This document shows positions 51,356-59,362 of a DNA stretch of 64,000 bases, piece by piece. A program made the position numbers and the translations under genes. The stretch comes from RDXT01 sp033765305. GTDB lineage: Bacteria; Bacteroidota; Bacteroidia; J057. The stretch lies in assembly GCA_033765305.1 (NCBI GenBank), contig JANRID010000058.1, positions 1 to 64,000 of the forward strand. Reading direction: 5' to 3'. Position 1 is the stretch's first letter; each line of letters starts with the position of its first letter. The notes below the pieces were generated by a model that had not been told where the DNA came from, ran no database searches, and saw nothing but the letters and a program-made list of their open reading frames with translations.

Positions 51356-53941
51356 TCAGCCCAGGTCGCCCAGCGTAAGCTGCTGCCCGCTCCACTCGAT
51401 CTGGTCGCCGGTGTGCAGCACTTCCGGCGGATCCGCCGGGGCCTCCGCCTGCGGCGCTTCCGCCAGCGCCAGGCCCGATACCTTCCGGCGGTCGAGGCGG
51501 TTGCCCATGGCCTTCCAGCCTTTCACCTCGATAAACCCGGCCAGGCTGAGCGTCACCTCTTCCTGCTTGCCCTTGTCGCCGGCCTTGTAGCGGACCCAGG
51601 GATCCGGCTGCGTCGTGGCGATGACCAGCTTGGAGCCGGCCTCTTCGCTGATGAAGCTGAATGGCTTGTCGAGCGTGCTGGTCTCGATCCGGAAACGCTT
51701 GACGAAGTATTCTTTCTGCTTGCCGTCGAAATGCACGGCAGATACGACCAGCTCCGGGTCCAGCTTTTTGAGTTCCAGCACCTTGGCGAAGTCGTAGCGG
51801 TTGGTCAGCTCGAAATTCGTCAGCTCGTAGGACCCGTCGCGGTAGAGCACGAGGATGCGGTCCTCGGTGTCGAAGGTGCCCAGGAAGCGCCCGCGCTCGT
51901 CGGTATTCAGGCGGCCTACGCTGTCGTCGTACCAGATCTTGCGTCCGCCCAGGGTGGCCGCGCCCAGCGCCTTGCGCGTGATTTTGCGCACCGGGTACTT
52001 GGTGAGCACATTGCCCTGAGAGCTGCGGCCTTTGATCGCCAGCTCGCCGAAGTCGTAGTCGAAGACCTTGATCTTCGCCCGGCAGTTCTGGGTCAGCTGC
52101 ACCGTGATGACCTCTGCCTCGCTGTTGGGGTGGGCGGAGAAATAGAGCAGCTTGGCGCCGGCCTCGCCGTTGGTGACGTCATACTCGCGGTCGCGGGTGA
52201 TGGCCGTCACGGCGAAGCGTTTGGCATAATTGTAACCGGTCTGCGGGTCGCGGTAGATGGCGTGGTATATCTTGCGCTCGTCGTTTTTCTTCCACACATC
52301 CACATGCAGGATGTCGCGGCCCACGAATACCTTGTCCTTGACCTGGGTAATGACGTATTTTCCGTCTGCCCGGAAGACAATGATGTCGTCCAGGTCCGAG
52401 CAGTCGCAGACGTATTCGTCCTTCTTCAGGCCATAGCCGATGAAGCCCTCCTTGCGGTTGACGTAGAGCTTTTCGTTGGCGGCAGCCACCTGGCGCACCT
52501 CGATCGTGTCGAAGGCGGCGATGCGGGTTTTGCGTTCGCGGCCCTTTCCGTATTTCTGGAGCAGGTGCTCGAAGTGCGCGATGGCGTATTCGGTCAGGTG
52601 CGCGAGGTGGTGCTCTTTCTGCCGGATTTCCTCCTCCAGCCTGCGCATGAGCTCATCGGCCTCGAAGGAATTGAAGCGCGAGATGCGCTTGATGCGGATT
52701 TCCGTGAGCCGGATGAGGTCGTCGCGGGTGATTTCCCGGTAAAACTGCGGCTTGAAAGGGATGAGGCCCCGGTCGATGGTTTCGAGCACCGATTCCCAGG
52801 TCTCGCATTCCTCGATGTCGCGGTAGATGCGGTTTTCGATGAAAATCTTCTCCAGGGAGGCGAAGAGCAGTTTTTCCCGCAGCTCAGCCAGCTCGATTTC
52901 GAGCTCCATGCGCAGCAGCTCGCGGGTGTGATGGGTGGAGCGGCGCAGCAGTTCCTCCACGGAGAGAAAAACCGGGCTGTTGTCCACGATCACGCAGGCG
53001 CTGGGCGCGATGGAGATTTCGCAGTCGGAAAACGCATAGAGGCCGTCGATGGTCACATCGGGCGACACGCCGGGCGCCAGCTCGATGAGGATCTCCACCT
53101 CCTGCGCGGTGTTGTCCACCACGCGCTTGATTTTGATCTTGCCCTTGTCGTTGGCCTTGATGATGGAATCGATGAGGCTTTCGGTCGTGACGCCGTAGGG
53201 GAGGTCGCGGATGACGAGGGTGCCCTTGTCGAAGGTTTCGATGCGGGCGCGGCAGCGGATGCGCCCGCCGCGCTGGCCGCCGTTGTACTGCGAGGCGTCG
53301 AGCTGGCCGCCGGTCGGGAAGTCCGGCACCAGCTCCACCGGTTTGCCTTTGAGCACGGCGATGGAGGCGCGGATGAGTTCGCAGAAGTTGTGGGGCAGGA
53401 TGCGGGTGGCCAGGCCTACGGCGATGCCTTCCACGCCTTGGGCGAGGACGAGCGGAAACTTGACCGGCAGGGCGAGGGGCTCTTTTTTCCGCCCGTCATA
53501 GGAGGCCTGCCATTCGGTAATTTTGGGGTTGAAGGCGATGTCGAGGGCAAATTTCGAGAGCCGGGCCTCGATGTAGCGGGGGGCGGCGGCGCTGTCGCCG
53601 GTGCGGATGTCGCCCCAGTTGCCCTGGGTATCGATGAGCAGGTCTTTCTGGCCGAGGTTCACCAGCGCCTCTCCGATGGCGGCGTCGCCGTGGGGGTGGT
53701 ACTGCATGGTCTGGCCGATGACATTGGCCACCTTGTGGAAGCGGCCGTCGTCCATCTCCTTCATTGCATGCAGAATACGGCGCTGCACGGGCTTCAGGCC
53801 GTCTTCGATCATGGGCACGGCCCGCTCCAGGATGACGTAGGAGGCGTAATCCAGAAAGTAATCTTCGTACAGGCCCGTGACGGCGGTCACGCTTTTCTCT
53901 GCGTGCTGGGCATGGCCGTTGGAATCTGCTGCTGTGCTCAT
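51356..53941 (-). CDS. parC: DNA topoisomerase IV subunit A
   Basis: 861 residues. The catalytic tyrosine is Tyr123 in SAAAPRYIEARL. The quinolone-pocket stretch reads YHPHGDAAIGEAL, with Ala87 where GyrA has Ser83 and Glu91 at the Asp87 position. The C-terminal half contains beta-pinwheel repeats and lacks a GyrA box (QRRGGKG-like), so ParC is favoured over GyrA. The ATPase subunit gene parE is not adjacent here. A TAnnTTTG promoter lies 42 nt upstream. Confidence 0.95.
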   Translation of the reverse strand: MSTAADSNGHAQHAEKSVTAVTGLYEDYFLDYASYVILERAVPMIEDGLKPVQRRILHAMKEMDDGRFHKVANVIGQTMQYHPHGDAAIGEALVNLGQKDLLIDTQGNWGDIRTGDSAAAPRYIEARLSKFALDIAFNPKITEWQASYDGRKKEPLALPVKFPLVLAQGVEGIAVGLATRILPHNFCELIRASIAVLKGKPVELVPDFPTGGQLDASQYNGGQRGGRIRCRARIETFDKGTLVIRDLPYGVTTESLIDSIIKANDKGKIKIKRVVDNTAQEVEILIELAPGVSPDVTIDGLYAFSDCEISIAPSACVIVDNSPVFLSVEELLRRSTHHTRELLRMELEIELAELREKLLFASLEKIFIENRIYRDIEECETWESVLETIDRGLIPFKPQFYREITRDDLIRLTEIRIKRISRFNSFEADELMRRLEEEIRQKEHHLAHLTEYAIAHFEHLLQKYGKGRERKTRIAAFDTIEVRQVAAANEKLYVNRKEGFIGYGLKKDEYVCDCSDLDDIIVFRADGKYVITQVKDKVFVGRDILHVDVWKKNDERKIYHAIYRDPQTGYNYAKRFAVTAITRDREYDVTNGEAGAKLLYFSAHPNSEAEVITVQLTQNCRAKIKVFDYDFGELAIKGRSSQGNVLTKYPVRKITRKALGAATLGGRKIWYDDSVGRLNTDERGRFLGTFDTEDRILVLYRDGSYELTNFELTNRYDFAKVLELKKLDPELVVSAVHFDGKQKEYFVKRFRIETSTLDKPFSFISEEAGSKLVIATTQPDPWVRYKAGDKGKQEEVTLSLAGFIEVKGWKAMGNRLDRRKVSGLALAEAPQAEAPADPPEVLHTGDQIEWSGQQLTLGDLG

Positions 53942-53982
53942 AACCGGAAGATGATGCCGTTAGCTTTCGCTAAGTATATTGG

Positions 53983-53990
53983 CAAATATA
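53983..53990 (-). promoter_or_regulatory. TAnnTTTG promoter element for parC
   Basis: TATATTTG on the minus strand, with a near-match TTTA 19 nt upstream, 42 nt before the parC ATG. It is divergent from the DUF2723 promoter. Confidence 0.55.
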
Positions 53991-54041
53991 ATGGCTTTAT
54001 CTGAATTTGTAAAGGGCCGGACGGAAGTAGCAGGAAATTAG

Positions 54042-54049
54042 TACTTTTG
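54042..54049 (+). promoter_or_regulatory. TAnnTTTG promoter element for DUF2723-rlmB
   Basis: TACTTTTG, 57 nt before the DUF2723 start. There is no TTG at the expected -33 spacing. Confidence 0.45.
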
Positions 54050-54105
54050 AAGCCTGCTGCCACGCATTCCCGCAGCCCGTAGCTGCGCAGGCTGGATTCC
54101 GGATT

Positions 54106-57100
54106 ATGACGTACCACCGCATCAATACCCTGACGGGTTGGGCTGTATTCGCTGTTTCGCTGCTGGTCTATCTGCTGACAGTAGCGCCGACGGCGAGTTT
54201 CTGGGACTGCGGCGAGTTTATCGCCTGCGCCAACGAACTGGAGGTGACGCACCCGCCGGGGGCGCCGCTGTTTCTGCTTACGGGGCGGATCTTCGCCCTG
54301 CTGAGCGCCGGCAATCCGGCAGGCGTAGCCTTCATGGTCAACCTCGTGAGCGTCTTTGCCGGCGCGTTCACGGCCTTGTTTACCTGCTGGATTACGACCA
54401 TGCTGGCCCGCAAAGGCCTGGAGCGCTCCGAGTGGGAGGAGCCGGCCCGCACCTGGGCCGGAATGGCTGCCGGCATCGTGGCCGGGCTGGCCTGCACCTT
54501 TGCCGATTCGGTGTGGTTCAACTCCGTCGAAGCCGAGGTGTACAGCATGAGCTCCTTCTTCACGGCCATCGTGGTCTGGCTCATGCTCAAATGGGAAGCC
54601 CGCGCGGACGAACCGGACCACCTGCGGTGGATCCTGCTCATTTCCTACGTGATGGGCCTCTCCACTGGCGTGCACCTGCTCAACCTGCTGGCAATTCCGG
54701 CGCTGGCGCTGGTGTATTACTTCCGCAAATTTTCCTTTTCCTGGCCTGGCCTGCTGGCTGCCCTCGGCATCTCGGTGCTGATTCTGCTGGTGATCCAGTA
54801 CGGGGTGCTGCAGTACACCTTCCGCCTCGCCTGGGAGTTCGAGAAATTCTTCACCGGCACCGTGACCCGCGAAGGCGCCGACCGGGGCGGGCTCGGGCTT
54901 CCCATCGGAACCGGATCCGCCGTGCTGGCCCTGCTGATCTTCGGCCTGCTGACGGGGCTCATCTGGTACAGCCAGCGCAGCGGGCGCGTGGTGCTCAATA
55001 CCGCCGTGCTCAGCCTGACGCTCCTGCTCGCAGGCTTCAGCTCCTACAGCCTGATCTTCGTCCGCTCCCAGGTGAATCCGCCGATCGACATGAACAATCC
55101 GGAGAACGTGATCACCTTCCTGAGCTATATGCGCCGCGAGCAGTACGGCGACCGGCCCCTGGTCCACGGCCCGCTCTACCATGCCCAGGTCAAGCGCGAC
55201 TCGCGGGGCTACCCCGTCTCCGAAAGCGAAGGGATGAAATACATGCAGCTGGAAGGCCAGCCCAAGTATGTGGAAGATACCGAAGACCTCAACTATGTAT
55301 ATGACGAGCAGGCCACCGTGTGGTTTCCCCGCATGCACGACCCTGCCAAGTACAACGCCGGCCCCTTCGGCTATGTGAACTACGTGCGGCGCAAAGGCTC
55401 CGACGCGCAAAGCCCGTACGACGACCGGCCTACCAAGCTGGAAGACTGGACCTTCTTCTTCGACTACCAGGTCAACCACATGTATCTGCGCTATTTCCTC
55501 TGGAATTTCGTGGGCCGCGAGAGCGACATCCAGGAGTCCAGATGGGAATCGGGCCTGGAGTTCTGGGACGCGAGCCGAAGCCGGGCATCGCTCGACGGCA
55601 ACAAAGGCAAGAACCACTTCTTCTTCATTCCCCTCCTCCTGGGCCTCTTCGGCCTGACCTGGCAGAGCATGGTGCGGCGGCAGGATGCCGGCGCCGTAGG
55701 GCTGCTGTTTCTGTTCACCGGCCTGGCCATCATCGTGTATCTCAACCAGACCCCGCTTCAGCCGCGCGAGCGCGACTACTCCTACGCAGGGTCCATCCAG
55801 ACCTTCTGCATCTGGGTGGGGCTCGGGGTCCTCTTCATTGCGGAACTGCTGCGCAAGTTTCTCGGACAGCGGGCCGTATGGGCAGCGGCAGCGCTGGGGC
55901 TCACGGCTCCGCTGCTCATGGCGGTGCAGGGCTGGGACGACCATACCCGCAAGGGCCGCTGGATCGACATCGAATTCGCCAAAAATCTCCTCGACAGCTG
56001 CGCCCCCAACGCCATCCTCTTCACCGGCGGCGACAACGATACCTTTCCGCTCTGGTATGTGCAGGAGGTGGAAAACTACCGCAGCGATGTGCGGGTTGTG
56101 AACCTGGAGCTGCTCGTCTCGGACTGGTATATCGACCAGATGAAGGAGCCGAAAAATCAGGCTGAAGCCCTGCCGCTGAGCATGCGCCGGGAGCAATATG
56201 CCGGCGACGAGCACCTGGTGATTTACGGCTATCCTTCCCGCACCATCCGCATCCCCGTGGACCGGCAGGCGCTGGTGGCCGAAGGGGTCCTGACCGCGCA
56301 GGAAGCCGCCTGGGCTGCCGATACCATGGTCTGGAATTTCCGGGCCAATGGCAGCGGGCAGAACTCCTACATTCTCCGCAAGGACAGCGTCATGCTCGAC
56401 CTCATCCGCAACGTAGCCGCCGACAACTGGCGCCGCCCGGTGTATTTCGCCAATACGATGGGCCCCTCCAGCTTTGCCGGCCTCCAGGACTACTGCCGCC
56501 TCGAAGGGCTCGCCTACCGGGTGGTGCCCGTCAAGCGCTCCCAGCGCACCCCGAACGATATCAACGTCGGCTGGATCGCGCAGGAAACCATGCACAAGAC
56601 CATTACGCAGACCTTCCGCTATACCGGCCTGAACGATCCGTCGGTCAATTTCGACGACCACATCCGGGCTGCGATGATCAACAACTACCGGAACTGCTTC
56701 CTCCGCCTCGCCAATACCTATGCCGAGGCCATTTTCCGGACCGAATCGGCCCTTGCTCGCGCCGACTCGATCACGGGCGGCGATGCCGCCGCCACGCGGT
56801 CGCTGCTCGAAGCCAATGGCTTCAATCCCGATCAGGTTCCGGCCCTGCAGGACTCCATCCGGCGGCTTTACGCCATCGAGGCGCAGCATATCCCCGTCTC
56901 CGTGCTGCCCAAATCGCTGCCGCAGCTCCTCACCCAGCTGCAGCTGCTCGCCCAGGCAGGCATGGATGCCGATGCCCTCGCGCTCGCTCCGCAGCTCGAA
57001 GAAATGGCCCTTCAGGACATGGAGGACAACCTGGCGGTGGGACGTCGCAACGACGAGCGGCAAACCCCCGTACGGGCCTGCATTGCCCTGATGCAGCTGT

Positions 57101-57213
57101 ATCTCGATGCCGGAAAGCCGGAGGCAGCAGTCTCCCTCGCAGACCGCATGATGGCCCGGGGCAAAACCCCCATCGGCCAGCAGGCGCTCCAGCAGTTCCA
57201 ATCTACCCCCTGA
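54106..57213 (+). CDS. DUF2723 family membrane protein (protein O-mannosyltransferase-like)
   Basis: 1035 residues. The conserved N-terminus is intact: INTLTGWAVFAVSLLVYLLT, then FWDCGEFIACANELEVTHPPGAPLF (residues 32 on), whose acidic D/E match the catalytic-loop region of GT-C glycosyltransferases. About a dozen transmembrane helices are spread over residues 10-300 and 510-620, and a large soluble C-terminus follows. DUF2723 proteins are thought to O-glycosylate exported proteins in Bacteroidota, but this is inferred for this copy. rlmB follows after 5 bp. Confidence 0.93.
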   Translation: MTYHRINTLTGWAVFAVSLLVYLLTVAPTASFWDCGEFIACANELEVTHPPGAPLFLLTGRIFALLSAGNPAGVAFMVNLVSVFAGAFTALFTCWITTMLARKGLERSEWEEPARTWAGMAAGIVAGLACTFADSVWFNSVEAEVYSMSSFFTAIVVWLMLKWEARADEPDHLRWILLISYVMGLSTGVHLLNLLAIPALALVYYFRKFSFSWPGLLAALGISVLILLVIQYGVLQYTFRLAWEFEKFFTGTVTREGADRGGLGLPIGTGSAVLALLIFGLLTGLIWYSQRSGRVVLNTAVLSLTLLLAGFSSYSLIFVRSQVNPPIDMNNPENVITFLSYMRREQYGDRPLVHGPLYHAQVKRDSRGYPVSESEGMKYMQLEGQPKYVEDTEDLNYVYDEQATVWFPRMHDPAKYNAGPFGYVNYVRRKGSDAQSPYDDRPTKLEDWTFFFDYQVNHMYLRYFLWNFVGRESDIQESRWESGLEFWDASRSRASLDGNKGKNHFFFIPLLLGLFGLTWQSMVRRQDAGAVGLLFLFTGLAIIVYLNQTPLQPRERDYSYAGSIQTFCIWVGLGVLFIAELLRKFLGQRAVWAAAALGLTAPLLMAVQGWDDHTRKGRWIDIEFAKNLLDSCAPNAILFTGGDNDTFPLWYVQEVENYRSDVRVVNLELLVSDWYIDQMKEPKNQAEALPLSMRREQYAGDEHLVIYGYPSRTIRIPVDRQALVAEGVLTAQEAAWAADTMVWNFRANGSGQNSYILRKDSVMLDLIRNVAADNWRRPVYFANTMGPSSFAGLQDYCRLEGLAYRVVPVKRSQRTPNDINVGWIAQETMHKTITQTFRYTGLNDPSVNFDDHIRAAMINNYRNCFLRLANTYAEAIFRTESALARADSITGGDAAATRSLLEANGFNPDQVPALQDSIRRLYAIEAQHIPVSVLPKSLPQLLTQLQLLAQAGMDADALALAPQLEEMALQDMEDNLAVGRRNDERQTPVRACIALMQLYLDAGKPEAAVSLADRMMARGKTPIGQQALQQFQSTP

Positions 57214-57218
57214 GAAAC

Positions 57219-57998
57219 ATGAAAACTCCCGATCCCGCCCCCGCTTCGCGGGAAGACCTCATCTACGGCATGCGCCCCGTGATGGAGGCGCTCGAATCCG
57301 GCCGGCCGCTGGAGAAGATTTTCCTGCGCAAAGACCTCCCCGACGACCGTACCCTGGACGTCCGCACCTGGGCCCGAAAGCGCAATGTGACCATCCAGCT
57401 GGTGCCGGAGCAGAAGCTGCATCAGCTCGCCAAAGGCGGCGTGCACCAGGGAATTGTGGCCCTGGCACCGATGATCGCATATCGCGAACTGGAAACAACC
57501 CTGACTGAGCTCACCCAGCGCAAGCGCCCGCCGCTGCTCCTCCTGCTGGACGGCATCACCGATGTCCGCAACTTCGGGGCGATCTGCCGGTCGGCCGAGT
57601 GCATGGGGGTAGATGCGGTGATCGTACCGGCCAACGGATCTGCCTCGATCAATGCCGACGCGATGAAAACCTCTGCCGGCGCGCTCAATTATCTCCCCAT
57701 CATCAAAGCCGATCAGCTGACCCGGGCCGTGCAGCTGATCCAGGAAGCCGGCCTGCGGGTGCTGGCGGTGACGGAGAAAACCGACGGGCTCGTGTACGAC
57801 CAGGATCTCAGCAGCGGGCTGTGCCTGATCGTCGGTTCGGAGGAGCGGGGCATTGCCAGCTCGCTCATCCGCCGGGCCGATGCCCTGGTCAAGCTGCCGC
57901 TATTCGGGCGCATCGCTTCGCTCAATGTGTCGGTGGCGGTGGGCATGGCGCTCTCGGAGGTGGCCCGGCAGCGGCTGGTCACAAGCCGCCAGGGCTGA
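57219..57998 (+). CDS. rlmB: 23S rRNA (guanosine-2'-O)-methyltransferase RlmB (SpoU family)
   Basis: 259 residues. It has an N-terminal substrate-binding domain (LIYGMRPVMEALESG) and a C-terminal SPOUT knot with the three SpoU motifs: DGITDVRNFGAICRSAE, VGSEERGIASSLIRRAD and the terminal GRIASLNVSVAVGMALSEVARQR. It uses S-adenosylmethionine to methylate G2251-type positions in 23S rRNA; assignment to RlmB rather than another SpoU methylase rests on length and the N-terminal domain. It is in an operon with DUF2723 and overlaps the convergent HsdR-N gene by 20 bp. Confidence 0.9.
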   Translation: MKTPDPAPASREDLIYGMRPVMEALESGRPLEKIFLRKDLPDDRTLDVRTWARKRNVTIQLVPEQKLHQLAKGGVHQGIVALAPMIAYRELETTLTELTQRKRPPLLLLLDGITDVRNFGAICRSAECMGVDAVIVPANGSASINADAMKTSAGALNYLPIIKADQLTRAVQLIQEAGLRVLAVTEKTDGLVYDQDLSSGLCLIVGSEERGIASSLIRRADALVKLPLFGRIASLNVSVAVGMALSEVARQRLVTSRQG

Positions 57999-58422
57999 GC
58001 CGGTAGGCGCCCGTTTCGTCCAGATCGAACACCCACAGATGCAGGCCATTGGTCACCAGCAGCCGGGGAGCCCGGATGACGGAATTGTACCGGGCAATCT
58101 GCTGCAGGGCAGCGTCGGAAAGGGCCACATCGGGCGCTTTGCACTCGCACAGCAGCCAGGGCAGGCCGTCCCGGCCGAAAACCACCACATCGAAGCGCCG
58201 CCGCAGGCGGTGGTAGCGGATTTCTTTCTCCACCCCGATCCGCCCCGGTGCGATTCCCTGGTCCTGCACCAGATAGTGGATCAGATGCTGGCGCACCCAT
58301 TCTTCCGGCTGCAGGGCGACCCACTTCTTGCGCACCACATCGAAGATGAGGCGCTTGCCGTCCATCTCGGCGGTCTGGAGGGGGTACGGAGGAAACACCA
58401 GTTGCATGTGCGGAGCCTGCAT
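57979..58422 (-). CDS. Orphan HsdR N-terminal-like nuclease-domain protein
   Basis: 147 residues. It matches the type I restriction HsdR N-terminal domain: EEWVRQHLIHYLV, GVEKEIRYHRLRRRFDVVVF with Asp, then WLLCECKAPDV with the E-x-K of a PD-(D/E)XK fold, and LLVTNGLHLWVF. A complete HsdR would be about 1000 residues; this is only the nuclease-like domain, found as a free-standing protein in many Bacteroidota. No hsdM or hsdS is present, so it is not a restriction system here. An alternative start is at 58407. Confidence 0.85.
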   Translation of the reverse strand: MQAPHMQLVFPPYPLQTAEMDGKRLIFDVVRKKWVALQPEEWVRQHLIHYLVQDQGIAPGRIGVEKEIRYHRLRRRFDVVVFGRDGLPWLLCECKAPDVALSDAALQQIARYNSVIRAPRLLVTNGLHLWVFDLDETGAYRLSPGGL

Positions 58423-58495
58423 TTCGGGTAAAAATGTGCAAAAACCAGATCCGAAGTGGTATATTCATCCATTGAAATTCAATACCGGGGTTCAA

Positions 58496-58804
58496 ATGTT
58501 TACGTACAGTGTGACCGTCACCCTTGACCGGTCCTTGCAGGAAGACTGGATTGCCTGGATGCAGGCCGAGCACATCCCCGATGTGATGGCTACGGGCTGC
58601 TTCGAGAGCTGGATGCTGCAGGAACTGATCGATCCGGAACCCGACGCCGGAACAGCGACCTTCAATGTGCAGTACCGTTTTTCGGAGCCCGAATCGCTGG
58701 AGCGCTACATCGGCGAGCATGCGCCGCAGCTGCGCAGGGCCGTTTCGGAGCGCTACGGCAGCCGGCTGGTTTCCTTCCGCACGGTGCTCAAACAGCTTTC
58801 CTGA
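58496..58804 (+). CDS. DUF4286 family protein
   Basis: 102 residues from the ATG at 58496. It matches DUF4286 almost end to end: MFTYSVTVTLDRSLQEDWIAW, EHIPDVMATGCFESW, TFNVQYRFSEPESLERYI and SRLVSFRTVL. The small alpha/beta fold resembles ferredoxin-like dimeric barrels. No function is established. It leads a likely run of four plus-strand genes (30 bp to the PrcB lipoprotein). Confidence 0.88.
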   Translation: MFTYSVTVTLDRSLQEDWIAWMQAEHIPDVMATGCFESWMLQELIDPEPDAGTATFNVQYRFSEPESLERYIGEHAPQLRRAVSERYGSRLVSFRTVLKQLS

Positions 58805-58834
58805 CCCCTGTTTCCCCCCGCAACCGCTTCCGCT

Positions 58835-59362
58835 ATGCGCACCTCGATGTATCTCTTCGCAGCAAGTGCAGCCCTGCTGCTGATGAGTTCCGCCTGCAAA
58901 AGCGCCCGCAGCGGCACGCAGGCCTCCCAGCCGGAATCCGCCGCGCTGCTGCCCGGCGGCACCAGGCTGGCCTTCCGTGAGCTGGCCTCCGGCGCCTCCT
59001 GCGGCATCGACAGCCCGTCGGTGCAGGTATTTTCCCAGCAAGGCGATTTTCAGCGGTTCTGGCTGCTGCTGCATGCCGGGCGCGAGCCCATGCCGCCCCT
59101 GCCGGAGGTCGACTTCAGCCGCCAGCTGGTGGTGGGATATTTCGCCGGCATCAAACCCAGCGGCGGATACAGCGTGCGCATCAGCCGGATCGAAGCGGAG
59201 GAGGGCGTCTTCGCCGCATATGTCGATCTGGCGGAGCCGGGCGCCAACTGCTTTGTCACCGAAGCCCTGACCCAGCCCTACCAGCTGGTGCTCGTCGAGT
59301 GGAACGGCGGCGCGCCGGCACAAATGCTGCATGCAGTACGCCGCGTCACTTCCGACTGCTGA
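58835..59362 (+). CDS. PrcB-family lipoprotein
   Basis: 175 residues with a lipobox (LLLMSSACKS). The C-terminal PrcB domain (about 85-160) shows FWLLLHAG, PEVDFSRQLVVGYFAGIKPSGGYSVRISR. In Treponema, PrcB is part of a protease complex; in Bacteroidota these lipoproteins are common and uncharacterised. The next gene, an M48 metalloprotease, starts at the base after its stop, a context that fits a protease-associated role. Confidence 0.85.
   Translation: MRTSMYLFAASAALLLMSSACKSARSGTQASQPESAALLPGGTRLAFRELASGASCGIDSPSVQVFSQQGDFQRFWLLLHAGREPMPPLPEVDFSRQLVVGYFAGIKPSGGYSVRISRIEAEEGVFAAYVDLAEPGANCFVTEALTQPYQLVLVEWNGGAPAQMLHAVRRVTSDC

Noticed and set aside
51413..54004. 863-codon open frame on the plus strand
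   Set aside because: Antisense to parC, which has intact catalytic motifs. The length reflects GC-rich codon bias.
53938..57201. 1087-codon open frame on the minus strand
   Set aside because: Antisense to the DUF2723 gene, whose protein carries clear family motifs; the antisense product is His/Gly/Glu-rich with no recognisable domain.
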